NCBI RefSeq assembly: GCF_014287475.1
Contig: NZ_JACOPF010000001.1
Location: 1,550,001 to 1,614,000, forward strand
DNA length: 64,000 bases
Reading direction: 5' to 3'
From: Mediterraneibacter hominis
Lineage (GTDB): Bacteria; Bacillota; Clostridia; Lachnospirales; Lachnospiraceae
Under the pieces are notes generated by a model. That model made no database searches and was not told where the DNA came from. It worked only from the letters and a program-made list of their open reading frames with translations. Position numbers and translations under genes: made by a program. Shown here in pieces: positions 55,835-64,000 of the stretch. The first letter of the stretch is position 1; each line of letters begins with the position of its first letter.

Positions 55835-56518
55835 ATGACTTGCCGTCCACATTTGATTGTAATGCTGACACACCATGACCGTACTGTCAGAAACGCCTAC
55901 GAAATTTTTGAGCAATGCAAGCGCAGCAAGGCAGACTTCTGGGGCTTTAAAGAACAGCCGCTTCCGCTGCCGCAAATGAAAACATTATATACTTATATGA
56001 AAGAATACGGAAAAACTACCTTTCTGGAGGTAGTGGCATATACGGAAGAAGAATGTATGAAAGGTGCCAAAATGGCTGTTGCCTGCGGCTGTGACATTCT
56101 GCTGGGTACGTTATTTTTTGACTCGATCAACACCTTCTGCAAAGAACACCATTTAAAATACATGCCTTTCGTTGGAAGGGTTACAGACAGGCCATCTATT
56201 CTAAACGGTACGCCAAAAGAGATGATTGCAGAAGCCCAATCTTATCTCGAAAAAGGAGTCTATGGCTTTGATTTATTAGGTTACAGATATACAGGGGACG
56301 CCTTTTCTCTTAATAAGAGATTTGTATCTGAAATAGACGCTCCAGTCTGTATCGCAGGCAGTGTAGACAGTTACAGACGGCTTGACGAAATCAAGGAAGC
56401 TTCTCCTTGGGCCTTTACCATAGGCGGCGCTTTTTTTGAACACAAATTCGGCAAAACTTTTAACGAACAGATCGACAATGTATGCCGCTATATGGATACC
56501 CTAAAGGGCACACCGTAA
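55835..56518 (+). CDS. conserved hypothetical, TIM-barrel-like
   Basis: 227-residue cytosolic protein that I do not recognise as a named enzyme. It starts MTCRPHLIVMLTHHDRTVRN and shows alternating strands and helices. A late strand IDAPVCIAGSVDSYRRLDEI is followed by WAFTIGGAFFEHKFG, which look like the phosphate-binding loops of (beta-alpha)8 enzymes such as PRAI or tryptophan synthase alpha. Several Cys (VACGCDILLG) occur. The start is the ATG at 55835 after a GGGGGGG ribosome site; the frame is open 41 codons further upstream through the hairpin leader. It is monocistronic. Confidence 0.7.
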   Translation: MTCRPHLIVMLTHHDRTVRNAYEIFEQCKRSKADFWGFKEQPLPLPQMKTLYTYMKEYGKTTFLEVVAYTEEECMKGAKMAVACGCDILLGTLFFDSINTFCKEHHLKYMPFVGRVTDRPSILNGTPKEMIAEAQSYLEKGVYGFDLLGYRYTGDAFSLNKRFVSEIDAPVCIAGSVDSYRRLDEIKEASPWAFTIGGAFFEHKFGKTFNEQIDNVCRYMDTLKGTP

Positions 56519-56621
56519 TACAAACCTTTCGGGATGGCGGTCTTTGTCCGATAAGGTATACCCTAAAGGGCATACCGTAATACATTCCCTTCGGGAGGGC
56601 AGGCTTCGCCTGATAAGGTAT
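56497..56621 (+). repeat. 62-bp direct repeat overlapping the end of the TIM-barrel-like gene
   Basis: TACCCTAAAGGGCACACCGT (56497) recurs as TACCCTAAAGGGCATACCGT (56559), and both units end in GATAAGGTATAC. The first unit contains the last seven codons and the stop. Each unit has small stems such as CCCTAAAGGG and CCTTTCGGG-type pairs. Confidence 0.75.
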
Positions 56622-56675
56622 ACATAACAGGATTTTGCCGCCCTTCACAAAATTTCCGCGGTGCACAGGCAATAT

Positions 56676-57515
56676 TTAGATTTCGTTCTTTATCTGCTCC
56701 CGAGGAATGAGGCTGTAATCATACATTACTTCTGAATGATTCTTCAAAACAAGCTCCTTAGCCAGAACCTTGCCAGTCTCTTTATCAATAACATTTCTGT
56801 AAATCTCTGAATTTCTATAATATTTTTCTCCTTCCTTTGCAAAGTGATGGTTTTCCTCCACCAGCTCATAGCGCCGCGGATATGCCTTTTCACTTCTTAA
56901 CTCTGCGTATAGTTTTTCTTCTTCACACCACACAAGAAGCTGCACATTTTGTTCTGTATTATTTTTAAAACGATAATCTATGCTGTTGTAACAGACAGAT
57001 GTTCCAGAGCTGAACGGAACTCTCTTGCCCTCGTCAGGAGCCAGTGCGTCTGAATGTTTATGAAATTCCGTTACCTCCAAAGGACTATGCAGAACTAGCC
57101 AGTGTATCGTATTTCCTAAATTACAGAGTCCACCTCCGACACCCGCCTTTATTGTATTTCCGCTGATAACTCGTCCCTCTTTATATCCTTTTCTTTTTGT
57201 CGTCTTGCCTACGGTCTTCCAAAAAGAAAAGACTTCTCCCGGGCGGAGAACAAGTCCGTTTATTTTCTCACACGCCAGTTTAATATTCTGTGCTTTTCCT
57301 TCTTGCAGGCTAATATCTATTCCTTTCCCTCTTTTTATCAGATTTGAACTGTGAGCCGCTACAACATTTGGCAGTTTTTCTCTCTGTATCGTTTCCGCGA
57401 ACTTTTCTTTCTCAAAAAAATTTTTTATATGGCGTTTCAATATCTCTTTCTGAAGTGCAATCTCATAGCAAACTGGACTGATTTCACAAAAAAGCCTGTC
57501 CCTTTTCCATAGCAT
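56676..57515 (-). CDS. VanW family protein
   Basis: 279 residues. The VanW domain is clear: LRPGEVFSFWKTVGKTTKRK, RVISGNTIKAGVGGGLCNLG and NTIHWLVLHSPLEVTEFHKH. VanW occurs in some vancomycin-resistance clusters and widely in Gram-positive envelopes, but its activity is unknown. No van ligase genes are near, so resistance should not be inferred. No signal peptide is seen. The gene overlaps the YqeG-type phosphatase by 32 bp in another frame. Confidence 0.88.
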   Translation of the reverse strand: MLWKRDRLFCEISPVCYEIALQKEILKRHIKNFFEKEKFAETIQREKLPNVVAAHSSNLIKRGKGIDISLQEGKAQNIKLACEKINGLVLRPGEVFSFWKTVGKTTKRKGYKEGRVISGNTIKAGVGGGLCNLGNTIHWLVLHSPLEVTEFHKHSDALAPDEGKRVPFSSGTSVCYNSIDYRFKNNTEQNVQLLVWCEEEKLYAELRSEKAYPRRYELVEENHHFAKEGEKYYRNSEIYRNVIDKETGKVLAKELVLKNHSEVMYDYSLIPREQIKNEI

Positions 57516-58056
57516 GTTCAGATTCCTCCCTCTTTTGTATATCTCCCAGCCTTTTTTGGCAGGATTTATTTAATCCGTATAATATTAGAATCAGCTTCTC
57601 CAAATTTCTTCTGATTCCTATTTTTGTTTCTTGATCATATCCTATGAACTTTACTAGTATACTGGCTATACCACTTAAATTTGCACCACAAATGTCTGTA
57701 AATATCTGATCCCCTATAAAAACTGTTTCTTCCTTCTTCATCCCCAGCATCTTCAACGCTTTTAAATACTTCTCCGGCCTTGGCTTCTGCGCATCGCACA
57801 GATAAAATGAATCAATATTCTTCTTAAATCTCTTTACCCTTTCCTCATCATTGTTTGATAAAAGCAGAGTTTTAAATCCCATGCTGTGCAGTTTTAAAAA
57901 GAACGCATCCACTTCCTCTGTAGAATCATTCCCATGAGGCACCAGTGTATTGTCTATATCAAATAAAAGTCCTCTGTAACCTTTTGTGTACAATTTTTCG
58001 TAATCAATAGCAAAAACACTGTTTACGTATTCATAGGGATAAAACACTTTAAACAT
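57484..58056 (-). CDS. YqeG family HAD IIIA-type phosphatase
   Basis: 190-residue cytosolic HAD hydrolase. Motif I LLFDIDNTLVPHG (near 31-43), motif II LLLSNND, motif III Lys in CDAQKPRPEKY and motif IV VFIGDQIFTDICGAN. YqeG-type proteins resemble mitochondrial PGP phosphatases; the substrate in Firmicutes is unsettled. In many Firmicutes yqeG is linked to yqeH/aroE; here it is linked to vanW with a long overlap. GGAGG upstream of ATG. Confidence 0.9.
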   Translation of the reverse strand: MFKVFYPYEYVNSVFAIDYEKLYTKGYRGLLFDIDNTLVPHGNDSTEEVDAFFLKLHSMGFKTLLLSNNDEERVKRFKKNIDSFYLCDAQKPRPEKYLKALKMLGMKKEETVFIGDQIFTDICGANLSGIASILVKFIGYDQETKIGIRRNLEKLILILYGLNKSCQKRLGDIQKREESEHAMEKGQAFL

Positions 58057-58210
58057 TTTGTCTGCCCCTCCGTTACTTCGATACTAAAATACTCCATTAC
58101 AACGAGAGTATATCCCATTTTCTTCAGAATGTAAATGAGAAAAGGACACTCCAATCTAGAACACTGATAAAGAAATATTGCAAAAAGTAACTTAACGGCT
58201 CGTATATAAT

Positions 58211-58241
58211 AATAGGGAGAGCACACAGCCGTGACTCTCCC
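58211..58241 (-). terminator. terminator of the ribose-type ABC operon
   Basis: GGGAGAG (58215-58221) pairs with CTCTCCC (58235-58241); on the minus strand TATTATTATA follows. It lies after the DUF4432 gene and before yqeG. Confidence 0.75.
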
Positions 58242-58256
58242 TTACATTTACTTTCT

Positions 58257-59279
58257 TTATAACAATATGTTGTTTTTCACATCCTCCAGTCTGTCATAAA
58301 AGTCTATTTGCAGCTTATGTGCTTCCTTTCCTCTAGGAGAAAGCGTTTTTAATTTTTCTTTTTTACGTTCCTCTGTTCTTCCTCCTATATAATTTGTGGC
58401 AGGTTCAAATCCTAACACATACTCTCCTTTATTCAGGTATCTCCACTGAAGAAATTTATCCAGCGTCTGATTGTCAAACTTAATCGTAAATCCCATCTGC
58501 AATTTATGGTTAAACATACCTACACATGTCGTATCACCCTGCCGTTTCAATTGATGTAAGAAGCACATTTCTCCCGTACTTGAAGGTTCTTCTATCTGGT
58601 TCCATTTCCCCAGATTTCTTTCTGAATATTCGTTTGCGCCTTTTACCTCTTCTGTTGGAATAAATAATTCACACGAAGGTGATAGAAAGGGATACCCGAT
58701 ATTGAAATGGTATAGCTGCATATATTCCTGTTCTTCAAAACCTGTATTGATAATTTCATCTTCCAGAACAATTCTGTTCTTCTCCTGATATGCAGTTATC
58801 GTCCTCCTTAGGTGCAGCTTCTCACCAAACAGAAAGCTTTCCTTCATCCTCCCTGTGAGCTGTACCTCGTTTCCCTCTTCTTTTTCCAACATTCTTACAC
58901 TGTAGTCATCTGCCGGAATATTGCTGATTTTACCGTGCAGACCTAATTCTTTCCCATCTACACATGGATTGCCTATATTGTCCAGCCCGCATGTTGTTAC
59001 AAAGCCTGCCGTGAAATTTTCCAGCCACTTTGTTCCTCTATTGTCATAATACTGTGGCGCACAAATCCCATTTGGATTGATATAGCTTAGATTCACTCCT
59101 TTATAGGACACATACGCAATGTCCATGCATCGATCTGCAATGACCGTAAATTGGAGCCCGCTTTCATTCATTATCTGGGTAGCACGTACACCGTCTTTTC
59201 TTCCGCCCTCCATCCGGTAATTTTCTACACGAAAAAGCTGGGAAATGTCGCCTATATATGCATACTTTCTTTCCTCCAT
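58257..59279 (-). CDS. DUF4432 aldose-epimerase-like protein
   Basis: 340 residues of the galactose mutarotase-like beta-sandwich superfamily (DUF4432 group). Features: VIADRCMDIAYVSYKGVNLS, AGFVTTCGLDNIGNPC, ELGLHGKISNIPADDY and a late FEPATNY. The His and Glu seen in these motifs match the catalytic positions of mutarotases. Last gene of the sugar operon, 9 bp after the dehydrogenase, so it may equilibrate or isomerise the imported sugar or its oxidised product. Confidence 0.8.
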   Translation of the reverse strand: MEERKYAYIGDISQLFRVENYRMEGGRKDGVRATQIMNESGLQFTVIADRCMDIAYVSYKGVNLSYINPNGICAPQYYDNRGTKWLENFTAGFVTTCGLDNIGNPCVDGKELGLHGKISNIPADDYSVRMLEKEEGNEVQLTGRMKESFLFGEKLHLRRTITAYQEKNRIVLEDEIINTGFEEQEYMQLYHFNIGYPFLSPSCELFIPTEEVKGANEYSERNLGKWNQIEEPSSTGEMCFLHQLKRQGDTTCVGMFNHKLQMGFTIKFDNQTLDKFLQWRYLNKGEYVLGFEPATNYIGGRTEERKKEKLKTLSPRGKEAHKLQIDFYDRLEDVKNNILL

Positions 59280-59288
59280 AGCGTCTCC

Positions 59289-60350
59289 TTATGGTTCCAT
59301 CATAACCTTCATAGCATCCGGCAGTTCTGTCGCCTTAAACGCTTCTTCCCAGTCAGACAGTTTAAATTTATGGGAAATCAGCCCTTCTGTCTTAATCTTA
59401 CCCGATGCAATTCCCTGTATTACAGAATCATATGTAAGAGCTGACAGGTGGGAACCGATAATTGTCAGTTCTTTTCCATCCCCGATTGTATTCCAATCAG
59501 CCGTTACTTCCTGTGCGAACACTCCCATCTGCACATATCTTCCGAGATTTCTCAGAGCATCCATTCCCTGCGTTACACTTCTTGGACTGCCTGAAGCTTC
59601 AATATATACATCGCACCCTAGTCCATCTGTCAGACTCCGAATCTCCTCCGCCACATCACATTTTGCCGGATTAAGAACTACATCTGCGCCGAATTTCTTT
59701 CCCATCTCCAGACGATTTTCTTTTACATCAATTCCAATCACCATTTTTGGGAGTGCCAGAGATGCAATATTGACCATAGATGTCCCGATTGCGCCCAGAC
59801 CCGCGATCACAACTACATCACTGTGCTGTATTTGTGCCTGCTCTACCGCATGCATACCGCAGGCTATAGGTTCTATCAACACAGCCTGTTCTGCCGTAAA
59901 TTCTTTTGGCACTTTATGGATAAGACAATTTTTATCCAGCTTTACATATTCCGCAAACCCACCGTTTGCATATTGTTTAAACCCAAACACTGCTGATCTT
60001 GTACACATCCAGTAGGCCCCGCTTTTACAGAATTTGCACTCTCCGCACGGAACAATCTGCTCGGCCACAAGAACGTCCCCAACGGCGTAGTCTTCTACGC
60101 CTTCTCCAAGCTCTACGACCTCGCCGAAAAATTCATGCCCGCCTATGCAAGGAGCTTCTATATATCTGTTTTCTTCTGATGTTCCCCATATGCGTATACC
60201 GCCATGATATGCCTTTATATCGCCTGCGCAGATACCACATCCTTTTACCTTCAGTACAATCTCGCCTTTTTCCGCCCTCGGCTTTTGATATTCTTCATAC
60301 CTGTTGTCATAAGGCGCATAAGATACAAGTGCTTTCATTTTTTCTGCCAT
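59289..60350 (-). CDS. zinc-dependent alcohol dehydrogenase, tetritol/polyol type
   Basis: 353-residue medium-chain dehydrogenase. Catalytic zinc ligands in GCGICAGDIKAYHG and GGHEFFGEVV, structural zinc Cys4 in CGECKFCKSGAYWMC, and Rossmann motif GLGAIGTSMVN. The start (ALVSYAPYDNRYEEYQKP) and VAEQIVPCGECKFC resemble erythritol/L-threitol dehydrogenases, so an NAD-linked polyol oxidation is inferred but not proven. Starts 31 bp after the binding-protein gene. Confidence 0.85.
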   Translation of the reverse strand: MAEKMKALVSYAPYDNRYEEYQKPRAEKGEIVLKVKGCGICAGDIKAYHGGIRIWGTSEENRYIEAPCIGGHEFFGEVVELGEGVEDYAVGDVLVAEQIVPCGECKFCKSGAYWMCTRSAVFGFKQYANGGFAEYVKLDKNCLIHKVPKEFTAEQAVLIEPIACGMHAVEQAQIQHSDVVVIAGLGAIGTSMVNIASLALPKMVIGIDVKENRLEMGKKFGADVVLNPAKCDVAEEIRSLTDGLGCDVYIEASGSPRSVTQGMDALRNLGRYVQMGVFAQEVTADWNTIGDGKELTIIGSHLSALTYDSVIQGIASGKIKTEGLISHKFKLSDWEEAFKATELPDAMKVMMEP

Positions 60351-60381
60351 AATTTATCTCTCCCTTTTCTGTTTATTTACA

Positions 60382-61362
60382 TTAATTACCGAAATGCTCA
60401 TCATAATATTCCTGTGCGTTGCTGGAATCGATCACTGTAATCGGCATATACTGTATTTCCTCCTGCTCCGTGCCCTGCCGGAAATTCTCCGCAATGTCGA
60501 TCAATGTTTCCCCATGAACTGCGCCTCCTCCAAGACTTACAGAAGACTTCTGCGGATCTCCGTTGATAATGTTCATGATTTCCTGTTCTGTAGCATCAAT
60601 TCCGAAAATTCCGAACTTGTCATATTCATCTGCCGAAATATAGGATTTCACACCCTCGTTAGCGCCGGCTCCTCCACCCGAACCAATCGAACAAATGACT
60701 TTTATATCTGGATTAGACTGCATAAAGTTTTCCGCATTCTTCTGTCCATCCTCCATTACTTCTGCCGGCTGTGTCGCCACTAACTCTGCGTTCGGTGCCA
60801 GTTCCGCAATCGCGTCCTTAATCCCGTTTGCCCTGTCGATAATTTCAGGATATTTGGGGAGATCTTCAAGCGCCCATTCTATCGCTTCATCTCCATAGAC
60901 CTCATTGATCCACTGCGCTGCTCTTTCGCCGCAGGCATACCCTGTATTGTAGGCATCAACTAAGTACTGTGCATCTGAATTTTCAATCGTCTGGGTATAA
61001 GCAATTACTTTGATCCCTGCCTCCTGTGCTTCTTTACATACGTCCTCTACAGAATTCGACTCTACCGCCGCAACAATAATAGCGTCCACGCCGGACTGTA
61101 TAAAGTTTTCAATCTGAGATACCTGGGTTGTCGCATCATCATTGGAATTCTGTACGGTTACCGTCATACCCAATTCTTCTCCATGTGTTTTTGCTGCCTC
61201 TGACAACTCTGCCCAGGTCAGATTTCCCAGATTCAAAGTCATTCCTACCGTATAAGAATCCTCATCTCCTCCCGCACCTCCTCCGGAGCTGCTCTGGCAT
61301 CCTGCCGCCATCCCTGTTACCATTGCCGCACTTAAAATAACCGCCAACACTTTCTTTTTCAT
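60382..61362 (-). CDS. ribose-type ABC transporter binding lipoprotein
   Basis: 326-residue lipoprotein of the periplasmic binding protein 4 (RbsB-like) group. Lipobox GMAAGC (Cys near 22), then VGMTLNLGNLTWAELSEAAK and NSNDDATTQVSQIENFIQSG, typical of the family. Sequence VICSIGSGGGAGANEGVKSY is the hinge region. It supplies the RbsC/RbsA-like transporter upstream on the same strand; the ligand is a small sugar or polyol. Confidence 0.92.
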   Translation of the reverse strand: MKKKVLAVILSAAMVTGMAAGCQSSSGGGAGGDEDSYTVGMTLNLGNLTWAELSEAAKTHGEELGMTVTVQNSNDDATTQVSQIENFIQSGVDAIIVAAVESNSVEDVCKEAQEAGIKVIAYTQTIENSDAQYLVDAYNTGYACGERAAQWINEVYGDEAIEWALEDLPKYPEIIDRANGIKDAIAELAPNAELVATQPAEVMEDGQKNAENFMQSNPDIKVICSIGSGGGAGANEGVKSYISADEYDKFGIFGIDATEQEIMNIINGDPQKSSVSLGGGAVHGETLIDIAENFRQGTEQEEIQYMPITVIDSSNAQEYYDEHFGN

Positions 61363-61436
61363 AACCTTTCTTCCTTTCTTTTTTTAATATTTTATAGTGC
61401 TATTTTTTCCCGCCTCTGGGTATATCATATAATGCA

Positions 61437-62414
61437 TCAGTTTTCTGCATTAATTGCTTTCATTTTCTTCGCCTTTTCATTTTTCCGCAGTGACATTGTG
61501 TCATAGATAACTGCTGCCAGAAGCACTAACCCTTTGATGACCTTCTGCACATATTCGTTGATATTCATAATTGCCAGACCATTCTCCAGCACACCGACAA
61601 TCAGACATCCGATAAATGCTCCCAATATGGTTCCTTTCCCGCCGTTCGTGCTGACCCCGCCTACTACGCAGGCTGTCAGGCAATTAAACTCATACCCGTC
61701 TCCTGTGGAGGATTGTGCCGAATTCAACCGTGCCAACATCAAAATCGCCCCGATGGAAGTAAAGAATCCACACAGACTATATGCCAGAAGCTGAATCCTC
61801 TTTACATTTACCCCCGACAGCTTCGCCGCCTCCACGTTGTTTCCTATTGCGTAAAAGTACCGTCCGTAAACAGTTTTATTAAGGATAAACACGCCGACAG
61901 CAATAATAATGAGAAGGAAAAAGATGGAGATCGGAATGATACCCGCCACAGTTCCCTGTCCTAATTTTACAAAGGCATCATCGAACTTAAAGATTGCAAG
62001 CCCTCCTGTAATTAAGAAGCTGACTCCTTCCAGTATTGTCATCATGGAAAGAGTTACTATCAGAGGCGCTACATGGGTTTCTGTGATAATGATACCGTTA
62101 ATTAATCCAATCGCTGTTCCAAGCAGCATACCCACAGCACATGCCAGCATCCAGTTCATTCCAAAATTTTTCATCAACACTGCCGTCACTACAATATCTA
62201 CAGAAATCTGATATCCTACCGAAAGGTCAATTCCCCCAGTAATAAGAACAAAGCTAAATCCGACTGAGCAAATACCAACTGTAGCTATCTGTTTCGCAAT
62301 ATTAAAAAAGTTCTTCGCCTGCATAAACTGTGGTGATACAATGCTGAAAAACAACATCAATGCCAATAGTACGATAAAAACCGCAAATTCTTTACTTTTT
62401 ATAATTCTCTTCAT
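61437..62414 (-). CDS. ribose-type ABC transporter permease
   Basis: 325 residues, eight to ten helices, BPD_transp_2 family (RbsC-like). ITGGIDLSVGYQISVDIVVT and NVEAAKLSGVNVKRIQLLAY are diagnostic. It follows the ATPase gene without a gap. Homodimeric permease of the operon. Confidence 0.93.
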   Translation of the reverse strand: MKRIIKSKEFAVFIVLLALMLFFSIVSPQFMQAKNFFNIAKQIATVGICSVGFSFVLITGGIDLSVGYQISVDIVVTAVLMKNFGMNWMLACAVGMLLGTAIGLINGIIITETHVAPLIVTLSMMTILEGVSFLITGGLAIFKFDDAFVKLGQGTVAGIIPISIFFLLIIIAVGVFILNKTVYGRYFYAIGNNVEAAKLSGVNVKRIQLLAYSLCGFFTSIGAILMLARLNSAQSSTGDGYEFNCLTACVVGGVSTNGGKGTILGAFIGCLIVGVLENGLAIMNINEYVQKVIKGLVLLAAVIYDTMSLRKNEKAKKMKAINAEN

Positions 62415-63902
62415 TTATTCCGCACCTGCCGCTTTCGTTAAAATTGTTTCTTGTGATATTTCATTTTTATTTAATGTTCCTGCCATCCTACCTTTACACA
62501 GCACGATAATCCGATCTGACATTCCAATTAATTCTTCCATATCTGATGAAATCATAACAATGGCTTTTCCCTGATTTGCCAGTTCATTCATCACCTCATA
62601 GATTTCCTGCTTTGCGCCTACATCAATTCCTCGGGTAGGTTCATCGAAAATAATAATATCCGGATCCATAGCAAGCCATTTTGCCAGTACTACCTTCTGC
62701 TGATTCCCTCCACTTAAATTTTTCACAAGCTGTTCGATCGTTGGCGTTTTAATCCGCAGTATTTTTTCATATTTTTCTGTCACTTCATTTTCCTTTGCAG
62801 ACTTAATCACACTATATTTTGATATATGTTTCAGACACGGCATCGTTGTATTCTCCCGAATACTCATCTCCAGGACAACTCCATGCCTTTTTCTGTCTTC
62901 CGGAATCATAGCGATATTATTTTCTATCGCCTCCCGGCAATTCTTAGGCCGAAAACTTTTTCCTTTATATATGATTTTCCCTGAGGTAATCCGTTCACTG
63001 CCAAATATAAGCTGTGCCAGTTCTGTACGGCCGGCTCCTACCAGCCCTCCCAGTCCTAAGACTTCTCCTTTCTTTATCTCAAAGCTGATGTCTTTTATTC
63101 CATTTCCACTTAGCTTATCCAGCTTCATAATCGTTTCTCCCGCCGGTTTCTTCCGAACCGGATACGATTCGTTTAACTCTCTTCCAACCATCAGCCGGAT
63201 AAGCTCTTGTTTATTTGTATCTGCTGTGTTGACTGTAGTTATGTACTTTCCATCCCTGATAACTGTCACTCGATCGGATAACCGGAATATTTCTTCCATA
63301 CGATGCGAAATATAAAGTATCGTGACTCCTTCTGCCTTAAGCCTGTCCACAATCTCATACATCGCTTCAACCTCCGTGATCGTCAAGGGGGCTGACGGTT
63401 CATCCATGATCAGTATTTTCGCATCCTTTGAAATTGCCTTTGCTATCTCCACAATCTGTTGGAAACCCGTTGTCAAGTCTGCAACCTTCACTTTTGGATC
63501 AATCCTGACATGCAGTCTTTCAAAAAGTTCTTTTGCCTTTTCCTCCATTGCTTTTCTGTCCAGAACCATCCCTTTGAGCATATATTCTCCCATAAAAATA
63601 TTTTCCGCTGCCGACAATACCGGAACCAAAGTAAATTCCTGATATATCACCGCTACGCCCTTCTGTCTGGAAAGCTTAGGCGTGAGCTTGTCAAAGGTCT
63701 CTCCACATATCTCTATTGTTCCCCGGCTAGGTTCAATCGCTCCGGAGATCGTCTTAATCATTGTTGATTTCCCAGCTCCGTTTTCTCCTACGATGGCATG
63801 AACTTCTCCTTCTCTAAATTCCATGTTCATGTCATCTAACGCTACAACCCCCGGATACAGTTTGGAAATGTGGTTCAGTTTTAATATAGTATCTCCAATC
63901 AT
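62415..63902 (-). CDS. ribose-type ABC transporter ATPase, duplicated
   Basis: 495 residues with two ATPase domains (RbsA-like). First: Walker A GENGAGKST, Walker B ILIMDEPSAPLT with the signature loop degenerate (LTTGFQQI). Second: a degenerate P-loop region GLVGAGRTE, signature LSGGNQQK, Walker B IIIFDEPTRGID. This asymmetry is normal for the family. First gene of the operon; only 98 bp upstream lie in the window and no convincing promoter is seen there. Confidence 0.93.
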   Translation of the reverse strand: MIGDTILKLNHISKLYPGVVALDDMNMEFREGEVHAIVGENGAGKSTMIKTISGAIEPSRGTIEICGETFDKLTPKLSRQKGVAVIYQEFTLVPVLSAAENIFMGEYMLKGMVLDRKAMEEKAKELFERLHVRIDPKVKVADLTTGFQQIVEIAKAISKDAKILIMDEPSAPLTITEVEAMYEIVDRLKAEGVTILYISHRMEEIFRLSDRVTVIRDGKYITTVNTADTNKQELIRLMVGRELNESYPVRKKPAGETIMKLDKLSGNGIKDISFEIKKGEVLGLGGLVGAGRTELAQLIFGSERITSGKIIYKGKSFRPKNCREAIENNIAMIPEDRKRHGVVLEMSIRENTTMPCLKHISKYSVIKSAKENEVTEKYEKILRIKTPTIEQLVKNLSGGNQQKVVLAKWLAMDPDIIIFDEPTRGIDVGAKQEIYEVMNELANQGKAIVMISSDMEELIGMSDRIIVLCKGRMAGTLNKNEISQETILTKAAGAE

Positions 63903-64000
63903 TTCCTCAACTCCTTCCTTTCGTTTGTTGTTAAAAACATTTTATACCGTCAATTTCACGAAAAAAAGGAACCATTTTTTACATAAAGTATACATTTTTA

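Noticed and set aside
56460..56672. Minus-strand 70-codon frame after vanW
   Set aside because: It only reads the 62-bp direct repeat in reverse and has no ribosome site.
56676..57515. Vancomycin resistance gene
   Set aside because: VanW alone gives no resistance; no vanHAX-type or regulator genes are near.

Overview
The window looks like a chromosomal segment from a low-GC, anaerobic, gut-type member of the Lachnospiraceae (Clostridia, Firmicutes). The inference rests on strong GGAGG-type ribosome sites, sigma-A-like promoters, a clostridial S10/spc/alpha ribosomal gene order, an unusually long L17, AdhE under a likely Rex site, a pyrophosphate-type phosphofructokinase, YesM/AraC sugar two-component genes and Lachnospiraceae-like ABC lipoproteins. 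Nothing points to a plasmid, phage or CRISPR array. The species cannot be named from the sequence alone.

Layout. 1-6462: an envelope/sensing cluster on the minus strand, with three zinc-ribbon membrane proteins (one cut by the window edge), a four-helix protein with a degenerate FHA-like end, and a 1242-residue membrane subtilase fused to a von Willebrand A domain; glf (6503-7606) lies just upstream of them. 7737-9332: pfp and a tRNA-Arg on the plus strand. 9392-14066: trpS and a lipid-phosphate group (TetR, lipid kinase, GDPD, PAP2). 14093-20308: an SfsA-MutY fusion, a polar amino-acid ABC transporter whose binding protein appears circularly permuted, uppP and a Cof-type HAD. 20490-23280: a coiled-coil cell-wall hydrolase, a run of large hairpins and a choline-kinase-like protein. 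23330-26031: adhE. 26096-35871: a carbohydrate operon (two permeases, binding lipoprotein, GH106-like hydrolase, sensor kinase, AraC-type regulator).

36289-53491 is the S10-spc-alpha superoperon on the minus strand: rpsJ, rplCDWB, rpsS, rplV, rpsC, rplP, rpmC, rpsQ, rplNXE, rpsN, rpsH, rplFR, rpsE, rpmD, rplO, secY, adk, a KOW protein, infA, then rpmJ, rpsMKD, rpoA, rplQ from a second promoter. It is interrupted by unusual gaps: a 96-bp tandem repeat between rplF and rpsH, related copies between rpsH and rpsN and between rplB and rplW, and a 566-bp structured gap between rpmJ and rpsM. The repeats encode a hairpin module in which paired positions change together between copies. This is the strongest candidate here for something undescribed.

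53736-58056: an ABC exporter, an unrecognised TIM-barrel-like protein, VanW and a YqeG-type phosphatase. 58211-64000: a ribose-type ABC transporter operon with a tetritol-dehydrogenase-like enzyme and a DUF4432 epimerase-like protein. A dispersed palindromic repeat with GTAACAGTTCAGCC-type ends occurs four times (9115, 13960, 20512, 53521).
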